Part shown: one piece after another, positions 6,693 through 14,769 of the stretch
How positions within the stretch are numbered: the stretch's first letter is position 1
Layout: the number at the start of each line of letters is the position of its first letter
NCBI GenBank assembly: GCA_021779635.1
Contig: JAJYAH010000048.1
Location: forward strand, 1-17,724
Direction of reading: 5' to 3'
DNA: 17,724 bases
From: Pseudomonadota bacterium
Lineage (GTDB): Bacteria > Pseudomonadota > Alphaproteobacteria > Rhizobiales > Xanthobacteraceae
Program-made: the position numbers and the translations under genes
The notes under the pieces: generated by a model
What the model was told of the DNA's origin: nothing
The model's input: only the letters and a program-made list of their open reading frames with translations
The model's database searches: none

Positions 6693-7337
6693 TTACGCGT
6701 AATGTGTGAGACGCCTGCCGGGCAATAGATCGTACGGGGATCGCCAGCCGGGCAGATTTGCAACGCGGCGGAGCCAGGCGTCTATGGCCGGGTGACTGGC
6801 TGCAAGATCGTAGCCGGTTTCGTCATTCGGATAGGACAGATAGGCGATCATTGAAAAGTCGGCCACGGTCGGCCGGTCGCCGACGGCGAATGCGGATTGC
6901 TGCAGGTGTTGCTCCAGTATCGCAAGGAAGTCGTCGATGCGCCTGCGGAAGTAGGCCAGCACGTGCGGGTCGGGTGATGGCGTGAACGTCCGATGGTATC
7001 GATAGGTCGCCATGTAGCCGGTCAGCTTGTGGTTGTCCCAGAACAGCCAGCGTAGCACTTCGAATCGCTCGCCGGCATTCTCGCCACCAAATCGGCCGTA
7101 TTGTTCGGCGAGCTTGAGCAGGATCGGCGCGGTCTGGGTGAGACGCACGCCATTCTCCACCAGAACCGGGATTTCTCCCATGGCATTGACCGTCCGCCGC
7201 CACTCCGGTGTTCGCGTGATGCCGCCGCCGAAGTCGGTCCAGACCGGTTCAAAGGTCTGGCCGCAAAGGGTGAGCATCAACGCGAGCTTGTAGCTGTTTC
7301 CCGATTCCGGGAAATAATGCAGCCGGTAGGTGGACAT
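6693..7337 (-). CDS. Glutathione S-transferase family protein
   Basis: 214 residues, the normal length. The N-terminal thioredoxin-like domain (about 1-80) shows the PESGNSYK loop where the catalytic Ser would sit, the cis-proline in EIPVL (Pro57), and Gln68-Thr69 in place of the usual Glu-Ser that binds the glutathione gamma-glutamyl group. The helical C-terminal domain (about 90-205) has the folding motif GDRPTVADFSMIAYL. It would conjugate or transfer glutathione in the cytoplasm; the substrate is unknown. The ATG at 7337 follows AAGGA. It is divergent from a TetR-family regulator with a 147-base gap holding a palindrome, so that regulator probably controls it. Confidence 0.93.
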   Translation of the reverse strand: MSTYRLHYFPESGNSYKLALMLTLCGQTFEPVWTDFGGGITRTPEWRRTVNAMGEIPVLVENGVRLTQTAPILLKLAEQYGRFGGENAGERFEVLRWLFWDNHKLTGYMATYRYHRTFTPSPDPHVLAYFRRRIDDFLAILEQHLQQSAFAVGDRPTVADFSMIAYLSYPNDETGYDLAASHPAIDAWLRRVANLPGWRSPYDLLPGRRLTHYA

Positions 7338-7451
7338 CGCCGCATTCCTTGTCTGCTCTGGACTCGGGTAGAGGTGTGGCTTACGACCGAATCCCGTGCT
7401 TGCGCTTTCGAGCGGTCAAACGCCGCATTAATACGTTTGATCCGTAAAAAA

Positions 7452-7463
7452 GAACATATGTTC
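7452..7463. promoter_or_regulatory. Candidate TetR operator palindrome
   Basis: GAACATATGTTC is a perfect 12-base palindrome in the divergent GST-tetR gap, 21 bases before the tetR start, followed by another half-site GTTC (7466-7468 region). Position and symmetry fit a TetR-type operator controlling both genes. Binding is inferred. Confidence 0.5.
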
Positions 7464-7484
7464 TGTTCATAAACCAACCCGGCG

Positions 7485-8093
7485 ATGATTGTCAAGATGG
7501 CCGCCAAAATCGAACGGAAAACGACCGAACGCGAGCGCCCCCTTATGGAAGCCACGCTGCGCATCATTGGCCGAACGGGGCTCGAGGGCGTCACACACAG
7601 GGCCGTTGCGACCGAGGCGGGAATGTCGCTTGGAGCGGTCACGCATCACTTCGCAACGCGCGACGTCCTGGTGGATGCGGCACTCCGGTTCGCTTTAGCG
7701 TGCGAGGTCGACCGCCTGCGCGCGCTGGCTTTGAGTTTGCAAAGCAAGGCGCTCGACGTGGAGGCCTGGATTGAGTCCCTTGTTGCCTGGTACTCCAGGG
7801 AACTTCAAAATCAGGCCGAGACACATATTGCCTGCTACGAGGCGTTTCTGGCGGCGGCGAGGAGCGCACGGCATCGGCCCATTGTTGTCGAGTGGTTCGA
7901 GACCTGGCGACAAAGCGCGGAACTTGCCCTAAGGGCGGCCGGCTCGTCTGATCCCCCCCGCCATGCCGAGCTGTTCGTCTCCACTTTAATCGGCATCGTG
8001 TTGCAACAATTGGCGGTACCGCGCCGCAGTTTCCGAAAGGACGCCAAGGGGTCTCTCCTGGAACTGGTCCGCGGCTTGACCGTCAGGAAGTAA
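7485..8093 (+). CDS. TetR/AcrR family transcriptional regulator
   Basis: 202 residues. The N-terminal helix-turn-helix is clear: RPLMEATLRIIGRTGLEG followed by VTHRAVATEAGMSLGAVTHHF at about residues 36-56. The remaining helical domain would bind an unknown ligand and make the dimer. These proteins usually repress neighbouring genes and release DNA when the ligand binds. The adjacent divergent glutathione S-transferase and the palindrome between them make local control likely. ATG 7485 is used; ATG 7497 (MAAKIERK) is an alternative, and neither has a strong ribosome site. The last residue before TAA is Lys. It is convergent with the CoA-transferase gene. Confidence 0.93.
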   Translation: MIVKMAAKIERKTTERERPLMEATLRIIGRTGLEGVTHRAVATEAGMSLGAVTHHFATRDVLVDAALRFALACEVDRLRALALSLQSKALDVEAWIESLVAWYSRELQNQAETHIACYEAFLAAARSARHRPIVVEWFETWRQSAELALRAAGSSDPPRHAELFVSTLIGIVLQQLAVPRRSFRKDAKGSLLELVRGLTVRK

Positions 8094-8153
8094 TCGGACC
8101 GTCGCGCGCCGATGCCGACGAATTTGGATTGATGGCAATGCCGCCTGGCCCGT

Positions 8154-9359
8154 TCACGCCACCGCGCCCGATGCTCGCAGCTGCCGGATCGCCGCCTCGT
8201 CATATCCTGCCTCGCGCAGCACCTCGTCGCTGTGCTCGCCGACGCCAGGCGGATGCCGCGGTCGGGTCTTTTTGCTGCCGTCGATCCAGATCGGGCTGTT
8301 GACGGTCAGCATGGTGTCGTTCTCGAACGGCAGCAGCACCTCGTTTTCGATCATCTGCCTGTCGTTGGGGATGTCGTCGAGGATGCCGATCACGCCGAAC
8401 ACCAGCCCGTTGCCGTCAAGTATCTTGCGCCATTCGGCGAGGTCCCTGGTGGCAAAAATCTCATCGAAGATCTTGATCAATTCCAGCGACCGCGCGTGAC
8501 GGTCGGGCTTGGTCGCGAATCTGGCATCGGCGATGAGATCCTCCCGTCCGAGGCAGCGCGCCAGCGTCGGCCATTGCCGGTCCTCGTTGAGCAGCGACAG
8601 GATGAGCCAGCGCCCGTCGCGGCATTGGTAGTGGTTGGTCACCGCGTTCAGCGCGCGCTCGCGCGGCCGCCGTTCGCCGAATTTCGCGCCGCATAATTTG
8701 GCCTGGGCGAGCACCCCGTTGGCCCACACGCCATTGGCCATCAGGTTCGAGCTCACATGCGAACCCTTGCCGGTGCGCTCGCGCTTGTACAGTGCGGTGA
8801 CGATCGCGCCGTATAGCGCCATCGCGCAGGGGTGATCGCCCATGCCGGCGACCGAACGCGCCGGGGCGATGCTGGTATCCGCGCGCACCAGATCCATCAG
8901 GCCTGAACGCGCCCAATAGGCATTGCTGTCGAAGCCGGGCTTGTTGGCCTCGTCGCCTTTTTCGCCATAGCCGGTGAACGACGCATAGATCAGGCGCTGG
9001 TTGAGCGGTGCAAGCTTGGCGTAGGTCAGACCGAGCCGGGCGCGCACGGCGGGCGGAAAATTCGTGATAAAGACGTCGGCTTCGGCGGCGAGCCGATGCA
9101 GCACCGCCTGGCCTTCCGGCTTAGAGAGATCGAGCGCCAGGCTTCGCTTGTTGCGGGATTCCAGCAGCCAAGCGAAGTTGTGCTGACTCGCGGGATAGCC
9201 CGGCAAATTCGGCAGGTTGCGATAGGGATCGCCCAACCCGGGCGGTTCGATCTTGATCACTTCGGCGCCGAAATCCGACAGCACGGTTGCGGCCGCGGGC
9301 GCTGCGATGAAACTCGCGCAGTCCAGAATCTTGAGGCCTTCGAAGATGCCGTCTTCCAT
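8154..9359 (-). CDS. CaiB/BaiF (class III) CoA-transferase
   Basis: About 400 residues from the ATG at 9359 (MEDGIFEGLKILD), which has CGGGAG upstream; the frame can start at 9425 but the family begins at the later Met. The N-terminal part shows the family pattern: LSDFGAEVIKIEPPGLGDP at residues 28-46, NKRSLALDL at 70-78, and DVFITNF at 95-101. Asp175 in GMGDHPCAM aligns by pattern with the catalytic Asp of formyl-CoA transferase. The enzyme moves CoA between carboxylic acids in the cytoplasm. The donor and acceptor cannot be told; no beta-oxidation or oxalate genes are adjacent. It lies downstream of putA on the same strand, but the 177-base gap makes a shared transcript doubtful. Confidence 0.92.
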   Translation of the reverse strand: MEDGIFEGLKILDCASFIAAPAAATVLSDFGAEVIKIEPPGLGDPYRNLPNLPGYPASQHNFAWLLESRNKRSLALDLSKPEGQAVLHRLAAEADVFITNFPPAVRARLGLTYAKLAPLNQRLIYASFTGYGEKGDEANKPGFDSNAYWARSGLMDLVRADTSIAPARSVAGMGDHPCAMALYGAIVTALYKRERTGKGSHVSSNLMANGVWANGVLAQAKLCGAKFGERRPRERALNAVTNHYQCRDGRWLILSLLNEDRQWPTLARCLGREDLIADARFATKPDRHARSLELIKIFDEIFATRDLAEWRKILDGNGLVFGVIGILDDIPNDRQMIENEVLLPFENDTMLTVNSPIWIDGSKKTRPRHPPGVGEHSDEVLREAGYDEAAIRQLRASGAVA

Positions 9360-9501
9360 ATGAACTCGCTCCCGTGATTGTTGTTGGTTTTTGCGTGTGA
9401 TGGAATTATCGCTGCGAACGATCAAATGCCATTTGACCTATGTTGGCGGCACCGCGCAACGGGTGAAAATGCAGTGCACTCTGGCGCTGTCGTGATCCCC
9501 A

Positions 9502-9523
9502 CATGAGCGCGATTACGCTCACG
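9502..9523 (-). terminator. Hairpin after putA, possible terminator
   Basis: TGAGCG (9504-9509) pairs with CGCTCA (9516-9521) around a 6-base loop, with one further G-U and one C-G pair possible in the RNA. It lies about 15 bases after the putA stop. No T-run follows, so confidence is low. Confidence 0.35.
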
Positions 9524-9536
9524 CGAGGAGGACGGC

Positions 9537-12500
9537 TCATTCGCTGCCCGACATCAGCGCAGCGTTGCCGCCGGCGGCCGAGGTGTTGATGGTCACGGTT
9601 TGTTCGGTCGCAAAGCGCGTCAAATAATGCGGCCCGCCGGCCTTGGGGCCGGTGCCGGATAGTCCATGGCCGCCGAACGGCTGCACGCCGACTACGGCGC
9701 CGATCATGTTGCGGTTGACATAGACATTGCCGACGGCGAGCCGGTCGATCACATGTTCGACCGTGTCGTCGATACGCGAGTGGATGCCGAGCGTCAGTCC
9801 GTAGCCGGAGCGTTCGATCGATTGCAGCACGCCCTCGAGCCGGTCGGTCCGGTAGCGCACCACATGCAGGATGGGTCCGAATACTTCCTCTGTGAGTTGA
9901 TCGGCATCCGACAGTTCGAAGATATGCGGCGCCACGTAATTGCCCTCGGGCGCCGTGCCGGCGCAATGCAGGCGGGCCTGCTTCTTCATCCGCGCGATAT
10001 GCGCCTCCAGCCGCTCCTTGGCCTCGGCGTCGATCACCGGTCCGACCTGAACGGCGGGATCGCTGACATCACCGATCCGCAATTCGCGGGCAGCACCTGC
10101 GATCATCTCGATCATGCGGTCGGCGACATCGTCCTGCACGAACAGCAGGCGCAGCGCCGAGCAGCGCTGGCCGGCCGAGCGGAACGCCGAGGTCACGACA
10201 TCGTCGGCGACCTGCTCGGGCAGCGCGGTCGCATCGACGATCATCGCATTGATGCCGCCGGTTTCCGCGATCAGCGGCACGATCGGGCCGTCCTTGGCGG
10301 CGAGCGTGCGATTGATCGAGCGGGCGACCTCGGTCGATCCGGTGAAGGCGACGCCGGCCACGGCAGGCTGCGCCACCAGCGCCGCGCCGATGCTTCCGTC
10401 GCCGGGCACCAGATGCAGCGCGGAGGCCGGCACGCCGGCCTCATGCAGCAGGCGAACGGCCTCGGCTGCAATCCGCGGCGTTTGCTCGGCGGGCTTGGCA
10501 ACGACCGCATTGCCGGCCATCAGCGCCGCCGTGACCTGGCCGAGGAAGATCGCCAGCGGAAAATTCCACGGCGATATCGCGATGAACACGCCGCGGCCGC
10601 GCAGCTCGACCATATTGCTCTCGCCGGTGGGCCCCGGCATGATTTCGCCCGCGCCGAAATGTTCGCGGCCCGAGGCGGCATAATAGCGGCAGAAATCGAC
10701 CGCCTCGCGGACTTCCGAAAGCGCGTCGTCGAGCGTCTTGCCGCCCTCGCGTTGCAACAGTGCGATGAAATGCGCCGCGCGTTGCTCCAGCAGGTTGGCG
10801 GCTTTCTCCAGGATTTCGGCGCGCATTTGCGCCGGCGTTCGGCTCCACGATACGAACCCCGCGCGGGCGGCCATGACGGCATCGCTTGCGGCCTGTGGAT
10901 CGGCGTCGATGACGTCGCCGGCAGCGGGGCTGCTCGCAGCGATGGCCGAGATCAGCTGGTTCAGCGCGGCGCGCTCGCCGAACTCGATGCCGCGCGAATT
11001 CAGCCGCCGCGGCTGATAGAGATCGCGCGGCAGCCGGATGTCGGGATGCCTGGCGTTGGCGGCGGCGCCGATGATTTCGGCCGGACGCCGCAGCAGCGTT
11101 GCCACCGGGATCGCGGGTTCGGCGGCGAGCGCCACGAATGACGTGTTGGCGCCATTTTCCAGCAGGCGTCGCACCAGATAGGCCAGCAGATCGCGGTGGC
11201 TGCCGACCGGCGCATAGGTCCGATGGGCTATTTTCGGACGATCCGCGCTTAATTGCGCGTACAGCGCTTCGCCCATGCCGTGAAGGCGCTGAAACTCGAA
11301 TCCGGTTTCGTCGCCGGCGAGTTCGAGCACGGTCGCCACCGTCAGCGCATTGTGGGTGGCGAATTGCGGGAAGATGCGGGGGCGGAGCGTCAGCAGTTTC
11401 TGCGCGCAGGCGATGTAGTTCAGGTCGGTCATCGCCTTGCGGGTGAACACCGGATAGTCGTCGAGGCCGCGCTCCTGCGCGCGCTTGATTTCGGTGTCCC
11501 AATAGGCGCCTTTGACCAGCCGCACCATCATCCGCCGGTTCAATCGTCGCGCCAGCTCATCGACATGGTCGATCACCGCCGCGGCGCGTTTCTGGTAGGC
11601 CTGAACAGCCAGTCCGAAGCCATCCCAGCCTTTGAGCGATGCGTCATCGAGCGTGGCCGCGATCACGTCGAGCGACAGTTCCAGCCGATCCGCTTCCTCC
11701 GCATCAACCGTGAAATTCAGGTCGAAGGCCTTGGCGCGCCGTGCCAGGTCGAGCAGCCGCGGAACCAGTTCGTTCATCACCCGCCGATGGCTTAGCGCCT
11801 CGAAGCGCGGATGCAGCGCGGACAGCTTGACCGAGATGCCGGGCCGATCGGGCAGCGGACGATCGTCGGCGGCGTGGCCGATGGCGTCGATCGCGGCGGC
11901 GTAGGAATTGAAATAGCGCTCCGCGTCGGCGGCGGTGCGCGCGCCTTCGCCGAGCATGTCGAAGGAATAGCGCGGCGCGGCGGCCGAATGCGGCCGCGCC
12001 CGCGCCAGCGCCGCTTCAATGGTCTCGCCGAGCACGAAATGGCTGCCCATCAGCCGCATCGCCTGCCGGGTCGCGGCGCGGACCGCCGGAGCGCCGAGCC
12101 GCTTCGCCAGCCGCCCGATCGTGCCTTGCGGGGTCTCGCCGGGTTGAATCACGCGCGCCGACACCCCCAGCGCCCACGCCGACGCGTTGACCAGAAACGC
12201 GCTGGATTTGGTCTCGTGGTGCACAAAGTCGCCGTGGCCGAGCTTATCCTCGATGAACTGGTCGGCGGTGCGGGCGTCCGGCACCCGCAGCAGGGCTTCG
12301 GCGAGCACCATCAGCGCCAGGCCTTCCTTGGTGGAGAGCGCAAACTCCCGCAGCATGTCCTCGACGCCGCCGAGCCTGTCGTCGGAGGCGCGGATGGCAT
12401 CGATCAGCCGGGTCGCGGTGCCGTCGATTCGCTCGTCCTGCGCGGCGTTGAGGCGGGCGGTCTCGAGAAGCCGGGCCGCCAAGACGCCATCGTCCGGCGC

Positions 12501-12545
12501 ATAGCTCGCCGTAAAAGGCGGAAGGACGAAGGGGGCGGATGTCAT
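9537..12545 (-). CDS. putA: Bifunctional proline dehydrogenase / glutamate-semialdehyde dehydrogenase
   Basis: 1002 residues. The protein oxidises proline to pyrroline-5-carboxylate with FAD and then to glutamate with NAD, passing electrons to the quinone pool at the membrane. The proline dehydrogenase half (about 190-475) has RLVKGAYWDTEIKRAQERG at 342-360 and YAPVGSHRDLLAYLVRRLLE at 444-463. The aldehyde dehydrogenase half (about 520-1000) has SPWNFPLAIFLGQ, Glu761 in AETGG, and the catalytic Cys795 in AGQRCSALR. The N-terminus starts directly with MTSAPFVLPPF and has no ribbon-helix-helix domain, so this is the short, non-DNA-binding type, as known for Bradyrhizobium. Regulation must then come from another protein; no Lrp-type putR gene lies in the window. 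Stop TGA at 9537-9539. Confidence 0.97.
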   Translation of the reverse strand: MTSAPFVLPPFTASYAPDDGVLAARLLETARLNAAQDERIDGTATRLIDAIRASDDRLGGVEDMLREFALSTKEGLALMVLAEALLRVPDARTADQFIEDKLGHGDFVHHETKSSAFLVNASAWALGVSARVIQPGETPQGTIGRLAKRLGAPAVRAATRQAMRLMGSHFVLGETIEAALARARPHSAAAPRYSFDMLGEGARTAADAERYFNSYAAAIDAIGHAADDRPLPDRPGISVKLSALHPRFEALSHRRVMNELVPRLLDLARRAKAFDLNFTVDAEEADRLELSLDVIAATLDDASLKGWDGFGLAVQAYQKRAAAVIDHVDELARRLNRRMMVRLVKGAYWDTEIKRAQERGLDDYPVFTRKAMTDLNYIACAQKLLTLRPRIFPQFATHNALTVATVLELAGDETGFEFQRLHGMGEALYAQLSADRPKIAHRTYAPVGSHRDLLAYLVRRLLENGANTSFVALAAEPAIPVATLLRRPAEIIGAAANARHPDIRLPRDLYQPRRLNSRGIEFGERAALNQLISAIAASSPAAGDVIDADPQAASDAVMAARAGFVSWSRTPAQMRAEILEKAANLLEQRAAHFIALLQREGGKTLDDALSEVREAVDFCRYYAASGREHFGAGEIMPGPTGESNMVELRGRGVFIAISPWNFPLAIFLGQVTAALMAGNAVVAKPAEQTPRIAAEAVRLLHEAGVPASALHLVPGDGSIGAALVAQPAVAGVAFTGSTEVARSINRTLAAKDGPIVPLIAETGGINAMIVDATALPEQVADDVVTSAFRSAGQRCSALRLLFVQDDVADRMIEMIAGAARELRIGDVSDPAVQVGPVIDAEAKERLEAHIARMKKQARLHCAGTAPEGNYVAPHIFELSDADQLTEEVFGPILHVVRYRTDRLEGVLQSIERSGYGLTLGIHSRIDDTVEHVIDRLAVGNVYVNRNMIGAVVGVQPFGGHGLSGTGPKAGGPHYLTRFATEQTVTINTSAAGGNAALMSGSE

Positions 12546-12935
12546 GGCGTGTCTAGGGCTGGAAAGTCCGGGGGTGAATCCCCTTCTGGTTCCCGTCCTC
12601 TATATGCAGCCATCAACGCCACCGCGAAACTGCTGCATTGGTTTTGGCGAGATTTATTTTGGCCTGAGGGGTGGCGACGGGAGGAGACCGCCGTGGTCGT
12701 CAGCCTGCGACCGCGCGGCTATCGGAAGCGCTCTAAGGTCATGACGATGAGGTCATGACGGTCGAAAGATAGCTCGCGAAAGTCGACCGATCGAACCTGC
12801 GCATTCTGCGCCGATTCAAATACGTGCACGGGCGCTGTTCGCCCCTGCCGGATGCACGCTATTTTTGGGATATCCCGGAAGCCCCACTCCCGGATTGCGT
12901 CCGAGAGTGCGCTGTTGCGAACCGCGCTACTGGCG
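12546..12935. other. Non-coding region between cspA and putA
   Basis: 390 bases without a supportable gene. It should hold the putA promoter on the minus strand. It contains two GTCATGAC palindromes (12738-12759), GGGATATCCC (12867-12876), and a dyad 28 bases after cspA (ACTC-C-CGGA at 12886-12894 with TCCG-A-GAGT at 12900-12908) that may end the cspA transcript though it lacks a T-run. Confidence 0.55.
12738..12759. promoter_or_regulatory. Twin GTCATGAC palindromes upstream of putA
   Basis: The 8-base palindrome GTCATGAC occurs at 12738-12745 and 12752-12759, 14 bases apart, within the longer direct repeat GGTCATGACG-like unit. It lies about 190 bases upstream of the putA start. A pair of regulator sites is possible; this is inference from the pattern only. 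Confidence 0.4.
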
Positions 12936-13136
12936 TTAAACCTTGAGGTTCTCTGCCGAGGTCTTGCCGCGATTGGCAACTTCTTCGTATTCCACCGTCT
13001 GTCCTTCGTTGAGCGAGGAAAGACCAGCCTTTTCGACCGCCGAAATATGAACAAAAACGTCCTTGCCGCCACTTGAGGGCTGGATAAATCCAAAGCCCTT
13101 GGTCGCGTTGAACCACTTCACAGTACCTTTAGCCAT
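12936..13136 (-). CDS. cspA: CspA-family cold-shock protein
   Basis: 66 residues, one cold-shock domain that binds single-stranded RNA or DNA and melts RNA structure. RNP1 is KGFGFI (about 15-20) and RNP2 is VFVHI (about 27-31). [10 protein letters not shown] at the N-terminus is typical. The ATG at 13136 is used, with GGAG upstream; the GTG directly before it would add one residue. An AT-rich leader (about 13156-13165) and a short dyad at 13176-13193 precede it, in line with the structured leaders of some cold-shock mRNAs. Whether it is truly cold-induced or constitutive cannot be told, as rhizobia carry several copies. Confidence 0.96.
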   Translation of the reverse strand: MAKGTVKWFNATKGFGFIQPSSGGKDVFVHISAVEKAGLSSLNEGQTVEYEEVANRGKTSAENLKV

Positions 13137-13740
13137 CACGTCGTCTCCGCGGGATCAAAAAACGATAACGAACTCCCGGTCTCCGCAAACCGGCATGTCC
13201 GATGGGGGCACGATACGCGGTATAGGGCACGCTTGATAGCTTAAACGACACCGGGATTTCGGCGGAAAAGGATCATTATCGCGGCGCATTCGCGTCTTTT
13301 GCCTCTTTGGCCATCATTTGACGCGGCGAACCATCGCAAACAGCAGCCGTTTCGGTTTTATTGAAGCCCGCACGTGAAACGCCCGGTTCCGCCAATGGAA
13401 GCGCGCAAGCTTTGCTTTCAAATCGAATTTTGCGACGTCGTGGCGAGATATTCGACGATCTTAGGCCGCGACGACACCCAGATCGTCAACCAGCGCGGAC
13501 AACGTCCTGGCGCCGGCGACCGGGTGAACCGTCATCGGTTCGGTGCGTCCGCGGATCAATCGGGCAAGTTGGACGCGGCTGCGTGCGCTCATGCGATTCC
13601 GCTAAAGATGACGTCGGCGATGTTAGAATCCAATTCGGTTGGTGACGCGTGGCCCGACGTGCTCGCGCCGGAAGCTGCCACGACCGCGCCGCCGGTTCAT
13701 AGCTGCGCTCAAGAGAGTGACCGGCCGGTCGCCGCCGGAT
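13137..13740. other. Non-coding region upstream of cspA and downstream of ycjF
   Basis: 604 bases without a confident gene. The part next to cspA should hold its promoter and leader. The rest is open in several frames but none has both a ribosome site and convincing composition; the best is a 43-codon minus-strand frame at 13461-13592, listed separately. Confidence 0.5.
13461..13592 (-). CDS. Possible small protein of 43 residues
   Basis: The minus-strand frame from ATG 13592 to TAA 13461 encodes MSARSRVQLARLIRGRTEP followed by MTVHPVAGARTLSALVDDLGVVAA. The amino-acid mix (helical basic start, Val/Ala/Leu-rich end) looks more protein-like than the overlapping plus-strand frames, and GCGGAA lies just before the ATG. 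No family is recognised. It is short and may be chance; the overlapping plus-strand frame from 13374 is the alternative. Confidence 0.3.
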   Translation of the reverse strand: MSARSRVQLARLIRGRTEPMTVHPVAGARTLSALVDDLGVVAA

Positions 13741-14769
13741 TCATTCGTCGCTGTCGCGCTTGCGCAGCAGGTCCTTCGCCAGATCGCCGAGCGCGGGCTG
13801 CGGCAATGCGGCGAACGGCAGCGGCCGCGTCACGTCGATCGCGGCAAGCCCGAGCCGCGCGGTCAATAGCCCGTTGAGAACGCCTTCGCCGAGCCGCTGC
13901 GACAATTTCGCCGCGATGCCGTGGCCGAGCACCTGCTGGATCAAGCTGTCGCTTGCCGCCATGCCGCCCGTGATGGCGACATGTGCGACCACGTGACGCA
14001 TCAACCGGATCATTCCGAGCGCGCCCGGCCGTCCGCCGTAGAGGCGTGCCAATTGCCGGATCAGGCGCAAGGATGCCGCGAATACGAACAGCACGTCGAT
14101 CAGCGCGCGCGGACTGACGGCGGTGACGATCGAGACGCGTTGCGCCGCCGAGGAGATCAGGCGGCGCGCTTCCTGATCGAGCGGCGTCATCAATTCGCGC
14201 TCCGCCAGCCGGATCAGATCGGCGCCGTCGATGATGTCGTCGGTATGGCTTTGCAGCGTGGCGCGCGCCCGCGCCAGTTGCGGGTTCTGGTGCGCCAGCC
14301 GGAGCAGGTCATGCACGATGGACCGGCTCTCGGTACGGTCATCGCTGAGCAGTGCCGCGGCGGCGCGCTGATGCAGTTTTTCGATCACCGCCAGACGCGC
14401 CAGTCCGAAGATTTCGCGCGCCACCACCACCGATAGTGCGAGTGCTGCGGCGGCGGCAAAAACCAGCCCGAGCAAGCCGAGGCTTTCGCTGCGCGCGAAC
14501 AAATCCTCGATCAGGCCGGTAACGCCAAGCCCGACACCGAGCAGGATCAGCCCGCTCAACGCGGTCCAGAATACCGCGCCCCAGCGGAATCCCCGTTGCG
14601 GCAAAATCGGCGCCTCGATCGGAACCGGCAGCAAGGCAGGGTCGGCTTCCGGCGTGATGTGGACGGTGCCGCGGGACGGGCGGCTGGAATCCTCGGGATC
14701 CATCACGATCACGCTGGGATCGTCGAGCTTGAAGGTCACCGGCCGCCGATGATTGGATCGCTCGCTCAT
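13741..14769 (-). CDS. ycjF: YcjF-type (UPF0283) membrane protein
   Basis: 342 residues, close to the family size. A hydrophilic N-terminal tail (1-60) is followed by two membrane spans at about 66-86 and 97-118, then a long soluble helical domain that includes SPRALIDVLFVFAASLRLIR and GMIRLMRHVVAHVAITGGMA, as in the DUF697-like part of this family. The start ATG overlaps the stop of the upstream YcjX-type gene (ATGA at 14766-14769), so the two are translated together. In other bacteria the pair is co-inherited and linked to envelope stress, but its molecular job is not settled. The function here is therefore open. Confidence 0.9.
   Translation of the reverse strand: MSERSNHRRPVTFKLDDPSVIVMDPEDSSRPSRGTVHITPEADPALLPVPIEAPILPQRGFRWGAVFWTALSGLILLGVGLGVTGLIEDLFARSESLGLLGLVFAAAAALALSVVVAREIFGLARLAVIEKLHQRAAAALLSDDRTESRSIVHDLLRLAHQNPQLARARATLQSHTDDIIDGADLIRLAERELMTPLDQEARRLISSAAQRVSIVTAVSPRALIDVLFVFAASLRLIRQLARLYGGRPGALGMIRLMRHVVAHVAITGGMAASDSLIQQVLGHGIAAKLSQRLGEGVLNGLLTARLGLAAIDVTRPLPFAALPQPALGDLAKDLLRKRDSDE

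Noticed and set aside
9666..11141. Long plus-strand frame of 491 codons
   Set aside because: It lies wholly inside putA on the opposite strand and its His/Arg/Gly-rich translation is typical of antisense frames in high-GC DNA.
13374..13877. Open plus-strand frame of 167 codons
   Set aside because: It runs into the end of the ycjF gene on the other strand, its C-terminal half is Arg/Ala-rich antisense sequence, and there is no ribosome site.
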